Shown here piece after piece: positions 39,801 through 50,565 of a stretch of 64,000 bases of DNA. The stretch is from the NCBI GenBank assembly GCA_020310875.1, contig CM035408.1, forward strand, positions 146,450,907-146,514,906. The letters are read 5' to 3'. Under the pieces are notes generated by a model. The model ran no database searches, was not told the DNA's origin, and worked only from the letters and a program-made list of their open reading frames with translations. Each line of letters starts with the position of its first letter. Position 1 is the first letter of the stretch. The position numbers and the translations under genes were made by a program. Source of the stretch: Ceratopteris richardii. Lineage: Eukaryota > Streptophyta > Polypodiopsida > Polypodiales > Pteridaceae.

Positions 39801-40834
39801 AAGAGAAATATATCACAAGAGCACTTCCCTGTTACAAAGTAGAGCTGCAGAAGCGAAATCCAAGTGGTCCTTGAAGCTTCACGTCGCTGATTTTGAATCC
39901 TCGCCAGGCGCAAACAAAAATTGGAAATGTCCGGTTGGTCCGGGGAGGTTCTAAACACCATAAACCATTCAAAACAACTCCAAAAGCACGTGGGAATAGC
40001 CCCGACCGGGCAAACTGAGTGAAATTGAGCAACTTCAAGGATGTGACAATCCTTGCCAGTCCAAGAAATGTAGCCCAACACCTGCACTTCAAGAATTTGA
40101 GACTATCCCAAGTGAAAAAAGTGGATTTGAAGTCCGGATGACGAAAAACTAGGCCCGAGAGTGGCTGCCTAGTTCCTACTGAAACGTTGTAGAGAGATTT
40201 TTGATGGGTTTATTCTCATCCAAATCCAACACCGATGGTTTCTGAGCAAAGCTTAAGAGTGTAGCTTCGAAACATGACTAAGATTCTTGAAATCCGATAT
40301 CGTATGAAGAAGCTATGGTGCGGAGAAGTCGGGTATGTCACCGATGGAAAGTGAAAAACCTCATCTTCATGAATGGATGACTTTGAGAAGCTCAAAACTG
40401 AGATTTTGAAGCTTTCTTGATCAAATGCAACATCCACAGCCCATATTACATACATGTATCATGTCTTGGCCAAATTTTGATCTATACCATCACCTTGATA
40501 CTCCAAGACTCTCAAGAAAAACTTCGATTTTTTTTCTAGTCCAGTTTAGAGCTTCCTATCAATTCGAAAAGGCTGGATGTCCTGCCAAAGAGCTGTCGAA
40601 GAGCATTTTTATCCCACATGGGAGCTCAGAAGGCGCAGAACTCTCTATATATACAAGAGTAGTCCCCTCATTAAATTATCTCAGAGAAGGGGAGGAGGGG
40701 AGAATGGGCTGCGCTCCTTTTGCGGGCATCCGCGTGCTCCTCTCTGTCGGCCGTCTGTTGGGCTTCCCTTCTGTCGGACGTCCATTCGCTATGCCCCTGA
40801 TGCTATGCCCAATAGCTACTGGCTCGGATACCAA
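39800..40834 (-). other. untranslated leader of chromovirus G
   Basis: About 1 kb between the primer site and gag without a plausible coding frame. It contains the primer-site region ACCAATG next to 40835. Confidence 0.6.
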
Positions 40835-41092
40835 TGTTACTCCCTGAAGAGCCCCCTTGTTTTTTCATCATCCCTGCACACAATTCCAAGTTGTCTGCTC
40901 AGGTATAACGTGCACGGAGATAGAGATTCCTTGACCGCCCAGCCGCATACCTCCTCCATTTGACTCTCTCTCAATTTATTGAATGAGTCCTATGAGCTAC
41001 ACATGGGTGCCACATGGCACTCATGTGTAAATCCATCTAAATGGATCTAAGAGGTGGTTCACACCTCCTCCATTCATTGACTCCATATAACA
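40835..41092 (-). repeat. 5' LTR of chromovirus G
   Basis: 258 bp, TGTTACTCCC ... CCATATAACA on plus, so TGTTATATGG ... GTAACA on minus. The tRNA-Met-like primer site follows on the minus strand. Confidence 0.92.
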
Positions 41093-41097
41093 GGTAT

Positions 41098-41290
41098 CAT
41101 TTGAGTTATGTGGATTAAATGTTGTGGATTCATTTAACATATGTGAATTAGATACTGTGGATTCATTTGAATTATGTGGATTAAAGGAAGTGTTTACATT
41201 TGAGTTAAGTGGATGAAATGAAGTGGATTCATTTGAGTTATATGGATTAAATGTTATAAATTCTCTTGAGATAAAATTAGTGTTTTTATT
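41098..41290. repeat. 33-bp minisatellite, right part
   Basis: It continues the 34.99-35.70 kb array after chromovirus G. Taking out G and one GGTAT restores an uninterrupted unit (AATGAAGT-GGTAT-CATTTGAG). Confidence 0.88.
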
Positions 41291-41479
41291 TTGTAGTTTT
41301 GAAAGTAAAACATGGCAAGAGTGCGAGATGTGAATGATGATCTTGATCATACTGAATCTCAAAGCATTTTATCTTGAGTAGAATGCTCAATTTTCACAAT
41401 CAAGATTAGCATTTTTATTCCATCAAGATTTAGAGCCACAGGGATTAGAAGGAGAAGCATTGTCAAGGAAAGAAGTAAA

Positions 41480-43050
41480 ATGTTTATCGCTCTCGAGGAG
41501 ACCATTTCATCATGGAATGCACTCTACCTTACCAACCACCCCCTAAGGTTTGGGAAGGATATTGTAGTGATTGTGGAAAGGAGCATTTGTTTAGAGATTG
41601 TCCTAAAAACCCTACCAAGACAAACCAAATGGCTCATGTAAATGTAGTAGAAGTGGTACAATCTTCTGGAAGTGATAAGGAATATACGGTACCATTGAAG
41701 GCAATTACAAGGGCAAGAGCTAAAGAAATTCTAGAAAGGATAAATTCAATCATGTAAGAAACCAACAAGAAGGAAACACCAATGCCTCAAATAGTGGCAG
41801 ACTCAAAAGATTCTGAAGAAAAATCCAAGGTAAAAAGAACTCAAAGATGGAAAGCTTGACGAGAGAAATTGAGAAACAAGTGGACTCAAAAGAAGGAGGA
41901 CAAGAAGAGGAAAGAAGAGCCGAATCAATCTAAGAATCCTACAACCACCAAGGATTTTATTAAAGAGGAGTTATTAGGCCAAGCAAATATGGTCTTGGGC
42001 ATCTTCCTATTGTTTCAAATAGGGGCAAACCTTTGGATGGTAGTTATAGTTGATCCAATGCCTGAGCATCTAGCCATGTGGATAAAAGCATATCAATCCA
42101 GGATCAAAGCAGGACCAAGTTTGGAACAACAAAAACTAAGTTACCCGAGAGGAGATTTGAAAAGACAAAGGCTAGAAATTTGTAAAACGTTGATTGAAAT
42201 TGCTCAACACACACTAGATAAACCTATCCAAAGTCTCCCTGAAACAAGGATATCCGATAGAGAATTTCAAGAATGTTTAGGAGTCCATGAACCTTCGGAA
42301 GAAAGGAGGATTTTCGAGAAAGCTGAAAGTGTAACCACTGAAAACCATGAAAGAAGTTCTGTGATCCCAAAATTTGAAGCTAATTAGCTTGAGGATCTAT
42401 GGGCTAGATTCCAGGAAGAAAGATAGAGGAAATGTGAGGGAATTGATCTGTCTTTTGAAGAGTTAAATGTATCCAAGAACCAAGGAGTGATGACCCAAGA
42501 GATAAACAGTGAGGAAGGTTCGGAACTAGATAAAGAGGTCTTGGAAAGCATAAACACTCTACCTAACTACATGGGAGAGTATGAGAAAAATTTTGAGATT
42601 TATCATGCCCCAATAATAAGAACAAAAGGATGAGAAACCTCAAGCAAACATCAGATATAGCACGAAAGTTGAAGGAGACAAAAGTGTAATGCTCCATAAC
42701 TTTTGGAGGAATTACTGGAAATCAAACCACAAGTATGGACTAAATTGGCTAAGCAAATGGGGCAAAAGGAAGCAAAGATAGTCAATAAGGAAGCCAATGG
42801 AGATGTGTGTCCAAATCCTTGTAGAAAAAGTAGGAGATTTTAGCAAAGGAGATGAAGGTAACACATGTCTACCCATTACATTTCGAGGTTACACCACGAA
42901 AGCAATCCTAGACAGAGGAGCTAGAGTAGTAATAGCCATAAACAAAATATGGGAGACATAGTGGAAACCAGCTTTATGACCCACAAGAATGAACATTAGG
43001 AAAAAAGGTGGACCCTGCATGGGCCTTGTAAGGATCCCTAATTTTTAGGG
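41480..43050 (+). mobile_element. Ty3/gypsy element E, piece 1: gag end and protease (fossil)
   Basis: The zinc knuckle CSDCGKEHLFRDC (about 41.56 kb) is followed by TRARAKEILERI, a long Lys/Glu-rich region with KPIQSLPETRISD, and an aspartic-protease-like segment NTCLPITFRGYTTKAILD (about 42.87-42.92 kb). This matches the gag-protease side of the gypsy family whose RT lies at 58.0-59.3 kb on the same strand. Two later insertions separate the parts. Many interruptions; the 5' LTR was not found. Confidence 0.75.
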
Positions 43051-43061
43051 ATTAAGCCTAA

Positions 43062-43580
43062 TTCTGTTGTTGTTTAAGGGGACAAAGTACATTTAATAGG
43101 GCACTTTTTACTAGGCTGGAGTAGGCTTTTTTTAAGGCTTACTAGGCTCCTCTCTCTCTTCTATTAGAGAGAGAAAGGGAATCTACTTTCCACATCATCA
43201 AAGCGAGCATGTATGGGAAAAAAAATGATTTTTTTTCAAAGTCTCGATTTTAGTGTTTATTTACTTTAAAGGGCTCATTTTTTAATATATATGTCAGAAG
43301 TGACTTTTTTTTAGTTTAATTTTTTATTTTCCTTTTGAAAAAGTAATATTTTTAAAATCCCTCCAAAATTAGAGTGCCACATCATCAAATCCGTAACTAC
43401 TCTTCCCCCAAAAAATGACTTTTTCAAAATTTCATCATTTTTGGCTATTCTCGGTGGAAAAACACACTGTGACCCATCCACATGCATGAAAACAAAATTT
43501 TCTTGAGAAAATCATGCTCTAGCATCTCTTCCAAACAAATTTATGGTCTCTTTCTCAGTATTGTCTAATTGTTGGAAAAG
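43062..43580. other. noncoding left flank of element X
   Basis: T-rich spacer with a small hairpin CTCTCTCT...AGAGAGAG near 43.16 kb. No ORF of note. Confidence 0.4.
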
Positions 43581-46223
43581 ATGGTGTTGACACCTATTAC
43601 AAACCTCACATTAGGACGCCCTCATGCGGGGCAACATCAACAAGTATCCATGTTCGTGTGCCCAGAGAGTTTGCTCCAAATACACAGTGCAACAATGATG
43701 TGAACTCTCAAAATGAGCGTCATGAAGCTCGGGAAAAGAATATTGATCTTTGAACTCATGGTTCATTATACCCTCCTGATCCAATGTCTTCTTACCATCC
43801 AACATTCCATAACCTCTCAACTTTACTTCAGCTCATCAGTTTTAGTAAAGCTGGGCTCTTAGGTTATTGTCAACGATTCTCTACACATTCAACTGTCATT
43901 ACTAAGTATTGGATTCAACAATATCAACTAAATCATACAAGGTTGGTCACTTTAGAAAGCACAATCATATCTTTACAAGAAAGCTTGCAGAGCTTGAAAA
44001 TCATATGGAAGAAAAGGAGAGAACAATTGAGAAATTAAAAAACATTGTCCAACACTTGACAGAGACTCCACTTGGGATGCGACGTAGGAGACAATCATTA
44101 ACATCCTTTGACTCTCTTTCAATTGGTGGTGGAGCACGCAAACGATGAGTTTTTGCGATAAGGTTTGGCTTGTTTTTGTTTCTCTTTTTGGAAGACTTTT
44201 ATACATATATATATTTTTTTGTTATGTAGGTCATTCGTTGAAGATGTTAGTGCTTCATCAACAACAGAGGATCAATTCAAGTTATTAAATTCTTGTTTGA
44301 CCAACAAGCAGGTGGTTAGTATTTTGGAGTCACAAATAGGAAACCTTATCAAGAAGCAAGTGATTAAAGATTTCACAAAAAAGTTACAAGATATTATCAC
44401 TCCTAGAGATGTGCAGATGGTATGTGATGAAGCAGGAATTAGTACTAAAGGATACAGTGCATTGTACAAACTTTTGAAGCATTCATTACAAAGAGAAGGT
44501 ATTTTGCAGAATATGTTTCCATCTCCTTACAAGGTATCGCTTAAGAAGTCAATGTCCAATGAAGATATAGCTAGTATTCTTGGAAACTACTTATATATAG
44601 AGGATATTATGCCTATGTATATTTATCATTTATCTACATCCAAAAAAGAGTTGAAAAGCGCAGCTAGAAAGGGATTTCCTTACACAAAGTACAACAACAT
44701 ATTCCTGGATTTGGAGAGGCTTCAACAAACAATGGTTCGATTTTACAAATCTACTATACCAGGTATGTCCACTATTGTTACCTTGATATACATTGTATTT
44801 TGATGTTATTATTAAAAATTTTGGTAATTTATGCATATTTTAATACCAAATTAAAGTTTATATTGAAGCTAGATAAATGTCAGATCATAAAGGGATGACG
44901 AATGGAGAGATTGAGTTTGACACTCATGAATGAAGCTATGATAAATGCCATATCTGATGAAAGTAGTAACTCTAGCTCTAACTCTACATATAGTTTTCAA
45001 TCCGAGAAAGATATATGGTGGTTAGGTGCTATTGAAGTAACTAAAGAATCCAATGATGTTCTTTCATGGATTTTCAGTAGGATCCCATGGATCACTAAGG
45101 TAATAGTTTCTCAAATTCATGGTGCAAAGCTCAACATAGAAAACTTTGGTGATTCTGAGATAGATTGGCACTTGGATGGGGATTTGAAAACTATCAAATG
45201 TATATTAGGTTGCAATCAAGGTGCATCTGCTCGTTAACCATGTCCATTTTATACACGAGGCTATAAAGTAAAAAAGGTACAACAAAAAATGCTATCTAGC
45301 TTAGATGAATACATAGATGCACCTACTTCCACGGAATGGGATAGACCTTTGTTAAGGTGTCCAATGTTAGAAATACCTAACTGTGACACATTATATAAAG
45401 ATTGGAATCCCATTATTCTATTTCCATTAGTTAATGTTCACTTTTGCACATTGCATGCTTTCATGAGAATATTTGATAGATTATTGAAGCTCCACATAGA
45501 ATATGCATTTTCCATGAAGCCAATTGATAAATCTGTACAAGCCATCAAAAAATTGGAAGAGTTGCTTAATTTGATTGGTTGTCATGGTGGTAATGTAACT
45601 CTAATTGTCAAAAAACCTGGTGAATCGCAAAATGGTTTGCAACAAGTGTCAATGACACGGAAGAAGGCAAGAAAATTTTTCATAAGAGGTATGAGCCCTA
45701 AGAAAACTGAATGTGGGGAGCTACGGAAAGACTTGTGCTTGATCACCACTGATAATGTTTCTCAAATTGACCTTAGTAATAGGCGAAAGAAGGTTTGGTC
45801 ATGCTTAGATAACTTGGTAGGCTTAATGAGTCTTAATAGCTCCAACAAAAACGACCGTCAGTTGTTTCAAGATACATTAATGGAGTTTGCAAAGTGTGTC
45901 ATCCTATCTTGGGGAGAGAGCAATATTACACATTACATTGTAAGTTTTCTTATTTTTTCAATTTTCTTGTTGATAAGAGTGTGTTATATGTACTTATATC
46001 ATTTCAGCATATTCTATTTGCACATGGAGCATTTTTTATGCATCGATATGGTTCATTGGAGATTTTTAGTACACAAGGAATGGAGAAGTCACATTACAAG
46101 GCTAGGGGTGTTTACTTCAAGAACACAGGACATGGTGGTGGTGCAATGCAATCAAACTATATGGAAGAGATGTTTAATTGGTTTTATCGTACTGCATCTT
46201 CAAGGACATATGCAATGGAATGA
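43581..46223 (+). pseudogene. unclassified DDE-type transposase-like gene, four exons
   Basis: Probable start is the ATG at 43581. The N-terminal exon has a coiled coil (LAELENHMEEKERTIEKLKN) and a basic, Ser-rich tail. Introns with good GT-AG ends lie at 44163-44229, 44763-44883 and 45940-46007 and keep phase. Exon 2 is a helical domain. Exon 3 holds IDWHLDGDLKTIKCILG, a CPFYTRG segment and LVNVHFCTLHAFMRIFDRLL. Exon 4 holds HILFAHGAFFMHRYGSLE, FSTQGMEKSHYKARG and YFKNTGHGGG. Acidic residues in DGDLK and GMEKSH could be catalytic in an RNase-H-like fold. Similar GxEKxH/N...YFxxTxH proteins are, from memory, repetitive in fungi and cnidarians, but I cannot assign a named superfamily. There are about six stops or frameshifts. 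The 3' exon has a second copy at 60468-60794. Confidence 0.6.
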
Positions 46224-46516
46224 GCCAAGGAGTCGAAAGTTGCAAAACTTTCAAGAATTAATCAACACAACTTAGCTAGTGAAAAATGGAAGTCATCATT
46301 GGGACCTTTAGGTCATGCTCAATGGCGGGCTACAAGAACACGACAGGGTTCATCATGGAAGTGAAGTCATTTAATACATTCATGGCATTTTCTGAATAAT
46401 TCATAAGGTTAGCTACACACTAATCTCTTGTTTGCAATTTTTTAAGGTAATTTTTAATTTTTAAACTATTTTTTGTCCAATCGGATGTGAACAGAACCTT
46501 TTTAAGTGAAACATTA

Positions 46517-46525
46517 TAAAAGGAG
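46517..46525 (+). promoter_or_regulatory. TATA box of the H3-like gene
   Basis: TATAAAAGG, 44 bp before the ATG at 46561. The region from the TATA box to the ATG aligns with the copy at 60219-60170 (minus), including AGAG/AATGGCA at the start codon. Confidence 0.7.
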
Positions 46526-46560
46526 ACTCATTGTCTCATTTCAACATAGCACTATAGAGG

Positions 46561-47487
46561 ATGGCACGAACAAAGAAAAATGCAAGGAAGGATCCCATTA
46601 ACTTTCCTACTTATGTGCAAGGCACTCAGAAGCCACCATGGATGAATCACCACAAAAGGCCACGTAGTGTCTCACACTCTGCATCCCATCGCGAAACAGG
46701 TGGTGGTCATACCTCTAGGAGTGAACAATTGCATGAACAAGTGGCACATGGGCAATCCAGGGAAGAGGCCGTAAATCAACCCCAATCACCACCATCATCA
46801 TCATGAGCCTCCATCACCAAAGAGACCAACAAAGACAAGGGTGAAGGAGCGTGCTCACAGAGAGGTAGTTTCTGATGACGATTCTGATGAATCGCATGAG
46901 GATGTGTCTCAACAACGTTCAGAATCAAGTGAGGAGAGTCAAACAATGCCACGATGGGTTAACCAAGAAATACCTACAAATCATAGGGTTACTGTAGCAA
47001 GAAAGATTCTACCAACAAATCAGGGGGCCATACCAAATGATCAAGAGAGGGAGCAAAGCCAGCAACAACATCATGAACAAGCAGAAAGCTCAAGATGCAT
47101 GCAACGTAAGAAGAAAGTCTTTCAACCCTGTCGTAGAGCAGCCCAACCAAGACCATAGGAAAATGTCCAACGAAGACCACCACCACCACAAGCTAGAGCA
47201 CCACAACGAAGAAGAAGGTAAACGAAGGCCTTTGCTGAGATAAGGCAGTATCAAAAGACAGCTGAGCTTCTAATACCTAGAAGACCCTTTGCAAGGGTGG
47301 TTAAAGAAGAGTTACAAAGGTATTGTGCAGGGTTAAGGATCCAAGCTCTAGCTTTAGAAGCTTTACAAGAGGCAGCTGAAGCATATTTGATATCAATGCT
47401 CGAGGATTCCAACCTGTGTGCCATCCATGCTAAGAGAGTCACTATACACCGAAGGACATACAATTAGCTAGGAGAATTAGGGGGTGA
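46561..47487 (+). pseudogene. histone H3-like (possibly CENH3-type) gene with long N-tail
   Basis: The N-terminus MARTKKNARK mimics histone H3 (MARTKQTARK) and plant CENH3 (MARTK). A tail of about 220 codons, rich in His, Ser, Arg, Gln and Pro, follows, with an acidic patch DDDSDESHED. The H3 fold starts near 47.23 kb: [16 protein letters not shown] (alpha-N), [21 protein letters not shown], then [10 protein letters not shown]. The last helix [11 protein letters not shown] with its stop appears one frame over. LLIP is typical of CENH3, whereas the short loop 1 is as in canonical H3, so the subtype is open. The tail has one frameshift near 46.79 kb; the remaining frame carries stops at about 47,156 and 47,219, and a one-base loss near 47.45 kb. 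It is not functional. No intron is visible. It lies 340 bp after the transposase-like gene, same strand. Confidence 0.8.
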
Positions 47488-47724
47488 TCGTAGCTAAGTT
47501 TTGTAACTGATCTCTACAGACAAGAGAGTTTTTGTAAATATTGCCATTTTCAATGAGACATGAGCAGTTCTCCTCCATTATCTTTATAATCTCATTATTT
47601 AGAATGAAACATGAGCAGTCATTATACATTTCCATGTGTTTTCTTGTGATAATCTCTCATATATCAGTGATTGTTTTCATATCTTGTCATTTTGGTCATT
47701 GTATATTGATATAATGCTAAAACC
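47488..47724. other. 3' flank of the H3-like gene
   Basis: AT-rich sequence with a short direct repeat AATGA(G/A)ACATGAGCAGT at about 47.55 and 47.60 kb. No ORF. Confidence 0.45.
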
Positions 47725-47803
47725 AAGCCCTGCCACAAAAACGCAAGAGAAGGCCCTGCAAACGTTTTGTAGGGCCTTCTCCCGTGTTTCTGTGGCAGTG
47801 CTT
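47725..47803. repeat. 79-bp foldback (hairpin 1)
   Basis: The left arm AAGCCCTGCCACAAAAACGC pairs with the right arm ending GTTTCTGTGGCAGTGCTT. The inner stem GAGAAGGCCCT pairs with AGGGCCTTCTC around the loop GCAAACGTTTTGT. Only a few mismatches. The same core recurs at 48060-48135. Confidence 0.9.
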
Positions 47804-48015
47804 TTTTTTTTTGTTAAATGCCATATTTTTACATCAAGGGTCATGAAGAGTAAAACTAGTTCATGAGGAGTGAAGATGGACAACTTTTGGCCTCCTTATA
47901 CCTTGCACTATGAATTTCCAAATACATACATGAAAAACATATCTTTGAAACATATGAGCACACCATTTTGAAATTTAGGAAATTTTCATTCTTGAAAACA
48001 TGCATTTAGTGTAGT

Positions 48016-48182
48016 TTTACTCTCATGTAAGGTCATCTAGGGCATTGGGAGACCAAATAAAGCCCTGCCACAGAAACGCGGGAGAAGGCCCTGCAAACGT
48101 TTTATAGGGCCTTCTCCTGCGTTTCTGTGGTAGGCCTTTATTTGGTCTCCCAATGCCCTAGATGGCCTTACATGAGAGTAAA
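48016..48182. repeat. 167-bp near-perfect palindrome (hairpin 2)
   Basis: Arms of about 83 bp run from TTTACTCTCATG to CATGAGAGTAAA with a centre near 48,099 and about half a dozen mismatches. Its inner half is the hairpin-1 core (CCTGCCACAGAAACGC...GGAGAAGGCCCT); the outer arms are unique to this copy. It may be a foldback/MITE or a small-RNA precursor. Confidence 0.92.
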
Positions 48183-48307
48183 GAAGTCATGCTCAATACA
48201 GTACATGTAGGTCCAAAAGAATTTCAGATAATATACTCAAAAAGAAAGACTTGAGACAATTGTAAATAAATCAAAGTGAAAATTTGATATTACTTCAATT
48301 GTTTACA

Positions 48308-49169
48308 TCAATTGGCTTTCAATTTCTCAATGACTCTCTTTCGACGCTCCAAAGCCATGGGTAGGGTGTAAGTCAAAATTGTGGCTGCTATTTCATCAAC
48401 ATTTCTAACTCCTAGACCTAGAGATATACCTATTTGACCTAAGACCTTTCCACGGAAGTTGGAACCTAAGGTTGTAGTTACAAGGGATTTCTTAACTAAA
48501 AAGATACAATTACTCCCATGTGTAATGGTTGATAAACAAAGCAATTTGCTTAAGGCCTTTAGACACCATGTCATGAAGTGGCCCTGAGGACTGAACTCTT
48601 TATGGATAATTACAAAATGTTCTTTGAGAAGTTTCCCAATGTAGTTTGCAAGGGATGAGCCACTCGATCACCTCCACTCCTTGCTGCAAACTTGTCGAGC
48701 TCAATCACCTCCTACACAAAGTTTTATGATTAGTAGTTGCATGTGGTTGTAAGAATGAATGACATGAATTGAAGATACTTACATCTTTGAACATCTTGTG
48801 TTTCCTATTCAATCTCCTTATAAGTGGCATAGTTTCATCAAGAAGGTGCCATGCTTCCTCTGCAATTACCTAGAACCGTTTCAATTGTTTTGCAAATGCC
48901 TCATCACCTTTGTGAATGTAGGTGAGAAGGTCACATGGAACACAGGTTCCATCATATGGTGGTATTTTGATGGAGAAAGGCAATAAATGAACTTGCATAT
49001 ATTGAAGTAGCTCCTCCAAAGCATCGGCATTCATTTACACGGTTCCATGGAGGTTAGGAACCTTGGAGAGAAGATCATATAGGTCATGTTGACCTTTATA
49101 ATCTGAATCCTCCAAAAATTCTAGAAACTTGTGGCATGCGCTCTTAGTAGGTACAGAGGTGGAAGCCAT
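48308..49169 (-). pseudogene. unknown two-exon gene of element X (MASTS...)
   Basis: The minus-strand ATG at 49169-49167 opens MASTSVPTKSACHKFLEFLE. A TATAAATA box lies about 75 bp upstream. Exon 1 ends at 48783 with donor GAT|GTAAGT; the intron is 48712-48782 (71 bp, acceptor TGTGTAG). Exon 2 continues EVIELDKFAARSGGDRV and, one frame over, ends with GVRNVDEIAATILTY and RRKRVIEKLKAN before TGA. The protein would be about 245 residues, mostly helical, with no known motif or membrane segment. Exon 1 has two in-frame stops and exon 2 has one frameshift. I do not recognise it. It converges on the H3-like gene across the foldbacks and has a promoter of the same style. Confidence 0.5.
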
Positions 49170-49237
49170 AGCTTGCAAATGCGGACTGCTCTATCACTCA
49201 ATGTAGTTGCAAAAGTGAGAAATGAGGAGAGAGGACT

Positions 49238-49247
49238 CCTATTTATA
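49238..49247 (-). promoter_or_regulatory. TATA box of the MASTS gene
   Basis: TATAAATAGG on minus. The downstream AGTCCTCTCTCCTCATTTC resembles the leader after the TATA boxes of the two MART genes. Confidence 0.55.
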
Positions 49248-49518
49248 ACTTTTCTAGAATTTTTAAGTGATGGGTCCCACTTTCTCATAGAAGTGACTTT
49301 TCCTTAAATTAAAACATAAGAGTCTTGGAAAGGAAAACTTTGACATTTGAGATCACATCAAAGAAAATAAACAATAAGAATGCTCTTTCAAGAAAAACCT
49401 TGAGAATGTACAGATACAAGTAGAATGTGGCCAAAATATCCTTGAAGCAAATGTGAAAATATTTTCATTGTGAAGATAGGTTTGTTTATAGGTTTCACAC
49501 TATCTTTACAAAAAAGAG

Positions 49519-50565
49519 CTATGATGATGAAATTCCAGTTCCATCCATGCTCCAATCTGCAAGAACCTTGAATTTTTCTTCCAATCTCTTTCCAATCTGT
49601 GGACAATTCATAAAAGATTAAAACATTTTGAAATCATGAACAATAGTGATAGAATAAGATATACATATATCTATATGTATATATGGAATACAACTCTTAC
49701 CTTGTTCCCTCGTATTCGAAATTTGAAATCATGAAGATCATCATATCGCATCATAAGTAAGTGCTCTCTCAGGTTGGCCAAGTTCCAATGTTGATTAACT
49801 AAAACCACCTCCATATCATTGTTTGCTAACTTCACATTAATTTCAAATGAAGCTAAAGATCCCTCCGAGCTTTGCAAAGGTATCCACTCTCCTAGTTTAC
49901 ACATACAACAATCATAATAAAATCTAATGTACAAAGAGGTGCGATGTTTTAAATAGTGAAACCCTATACCTGTGTCACCAATTCTACAACGATATATATC
50001 CCCTTTTGAGAATCCTTCTACATAACCCCAATTTTCCCCTAACAAACCTTCTACTACCTCGTATGTAATATCTTTACATAGGAACATTGTAGGAATTTCT
50101 ACAAAAGGAATGCCTTGAAATATGAAAACAAAGCAATGGATTGGTAGAGTCCAATGAAGACCTATTGATCTAGACACGCGTGAATTTCAAAGAGTTATGT
50201 ATGTCCATCACCATCTTACGCTTGAAAGATGATATGGACCAAAAATCAGGTTTTGGCCACTCTAAACTAAGAAGAGAATCAACTTTGATAATCTCCAACC
50301 TTCCATATTCACCATCTATAGAAAGAACAATGTACTTGTGAGTGTAAAAGAAGATCCTTTCACGAATAATTTTAGCAGGAGGTACATCTGGAAACACTAA
50401 TGCCCCAATGTCTGCATGTAATGCTTTGAAAGTTCCTGTAAGACTATGAAGTGGTTGCTCTTCCACTAAACTAGAAGGAAATATGATTGTAACAAAGAAA
50501 AACATATGAGATGAGTAATTAAGACATTTAACACCATGAATCATTGGAAAAATAGAAATACTCAC
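49519..50565 (-). pseudogene. unknown multi-exon gene of element X
   Basis: Minus strand. An upstream segment (about 50.49-50.17 kb) reads PLHSLTGTFKALHADIGALV and SLEWPKPDFWSISSFKRK. One frame over, it continues as LHWTLPIHCFVFIFQGIPF, then GENWGYVEGFSKGDIYRC, HYLKHRTSLYIRFYYDCC and NLANLREHLLMMRYDDLHDF. It ends at 49701 with donor AAG|GTAAGAG. The intron is 49597-49700 with acceptor TGTCCACAG, and the last exon (49596-49519) reads IGKRLEEKFKVLADW...SSS then TAG. The phase across the intron is kept, which supports a real gene. One frameshift near 50.17 kb. The 5' exon is uncertain because its region overlaps gypsy E sequence. Family not recognised. Confidence 0.5.

Larger units (their letters stand above)
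35706..41092 (-). mobile_element. Ty3/gypsy chromovirus G, flanked by target duplication
   Basis: A minus-strand element with both LTRs: 5' LTR 40835-41092 and 3' LTR 35706-35963, each 258 bp. The target duplication GGTAT lies at 35701-35705 and 41093-41097. Parts: primer site TTGGTATCCGAGCC next to the 5' LTR; an untranslated leader of about 1 kb; gag with CCHC knuckle CFRCLSPSHSQWNC; aspartic protease (DDSATHNF region); RT with FLDDILIYS; RNase H; and the C-terminal part of integrase with a chromodomain (PESILRTREKRM ... WKDSSEDSATWERV). Ends are complete, but the coding part has a few breaks, so it is a fossil. It split an existing minisatellite. Confidence 0.95.

Noticed and set aside
39779-40092. 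Overlapping Phe/Cys-rich minus-strand ORFs in the leader of element G
   Set aside because: They have no similarity to gag or pol and lie in the untranslated leader; they are taken as chance frames.
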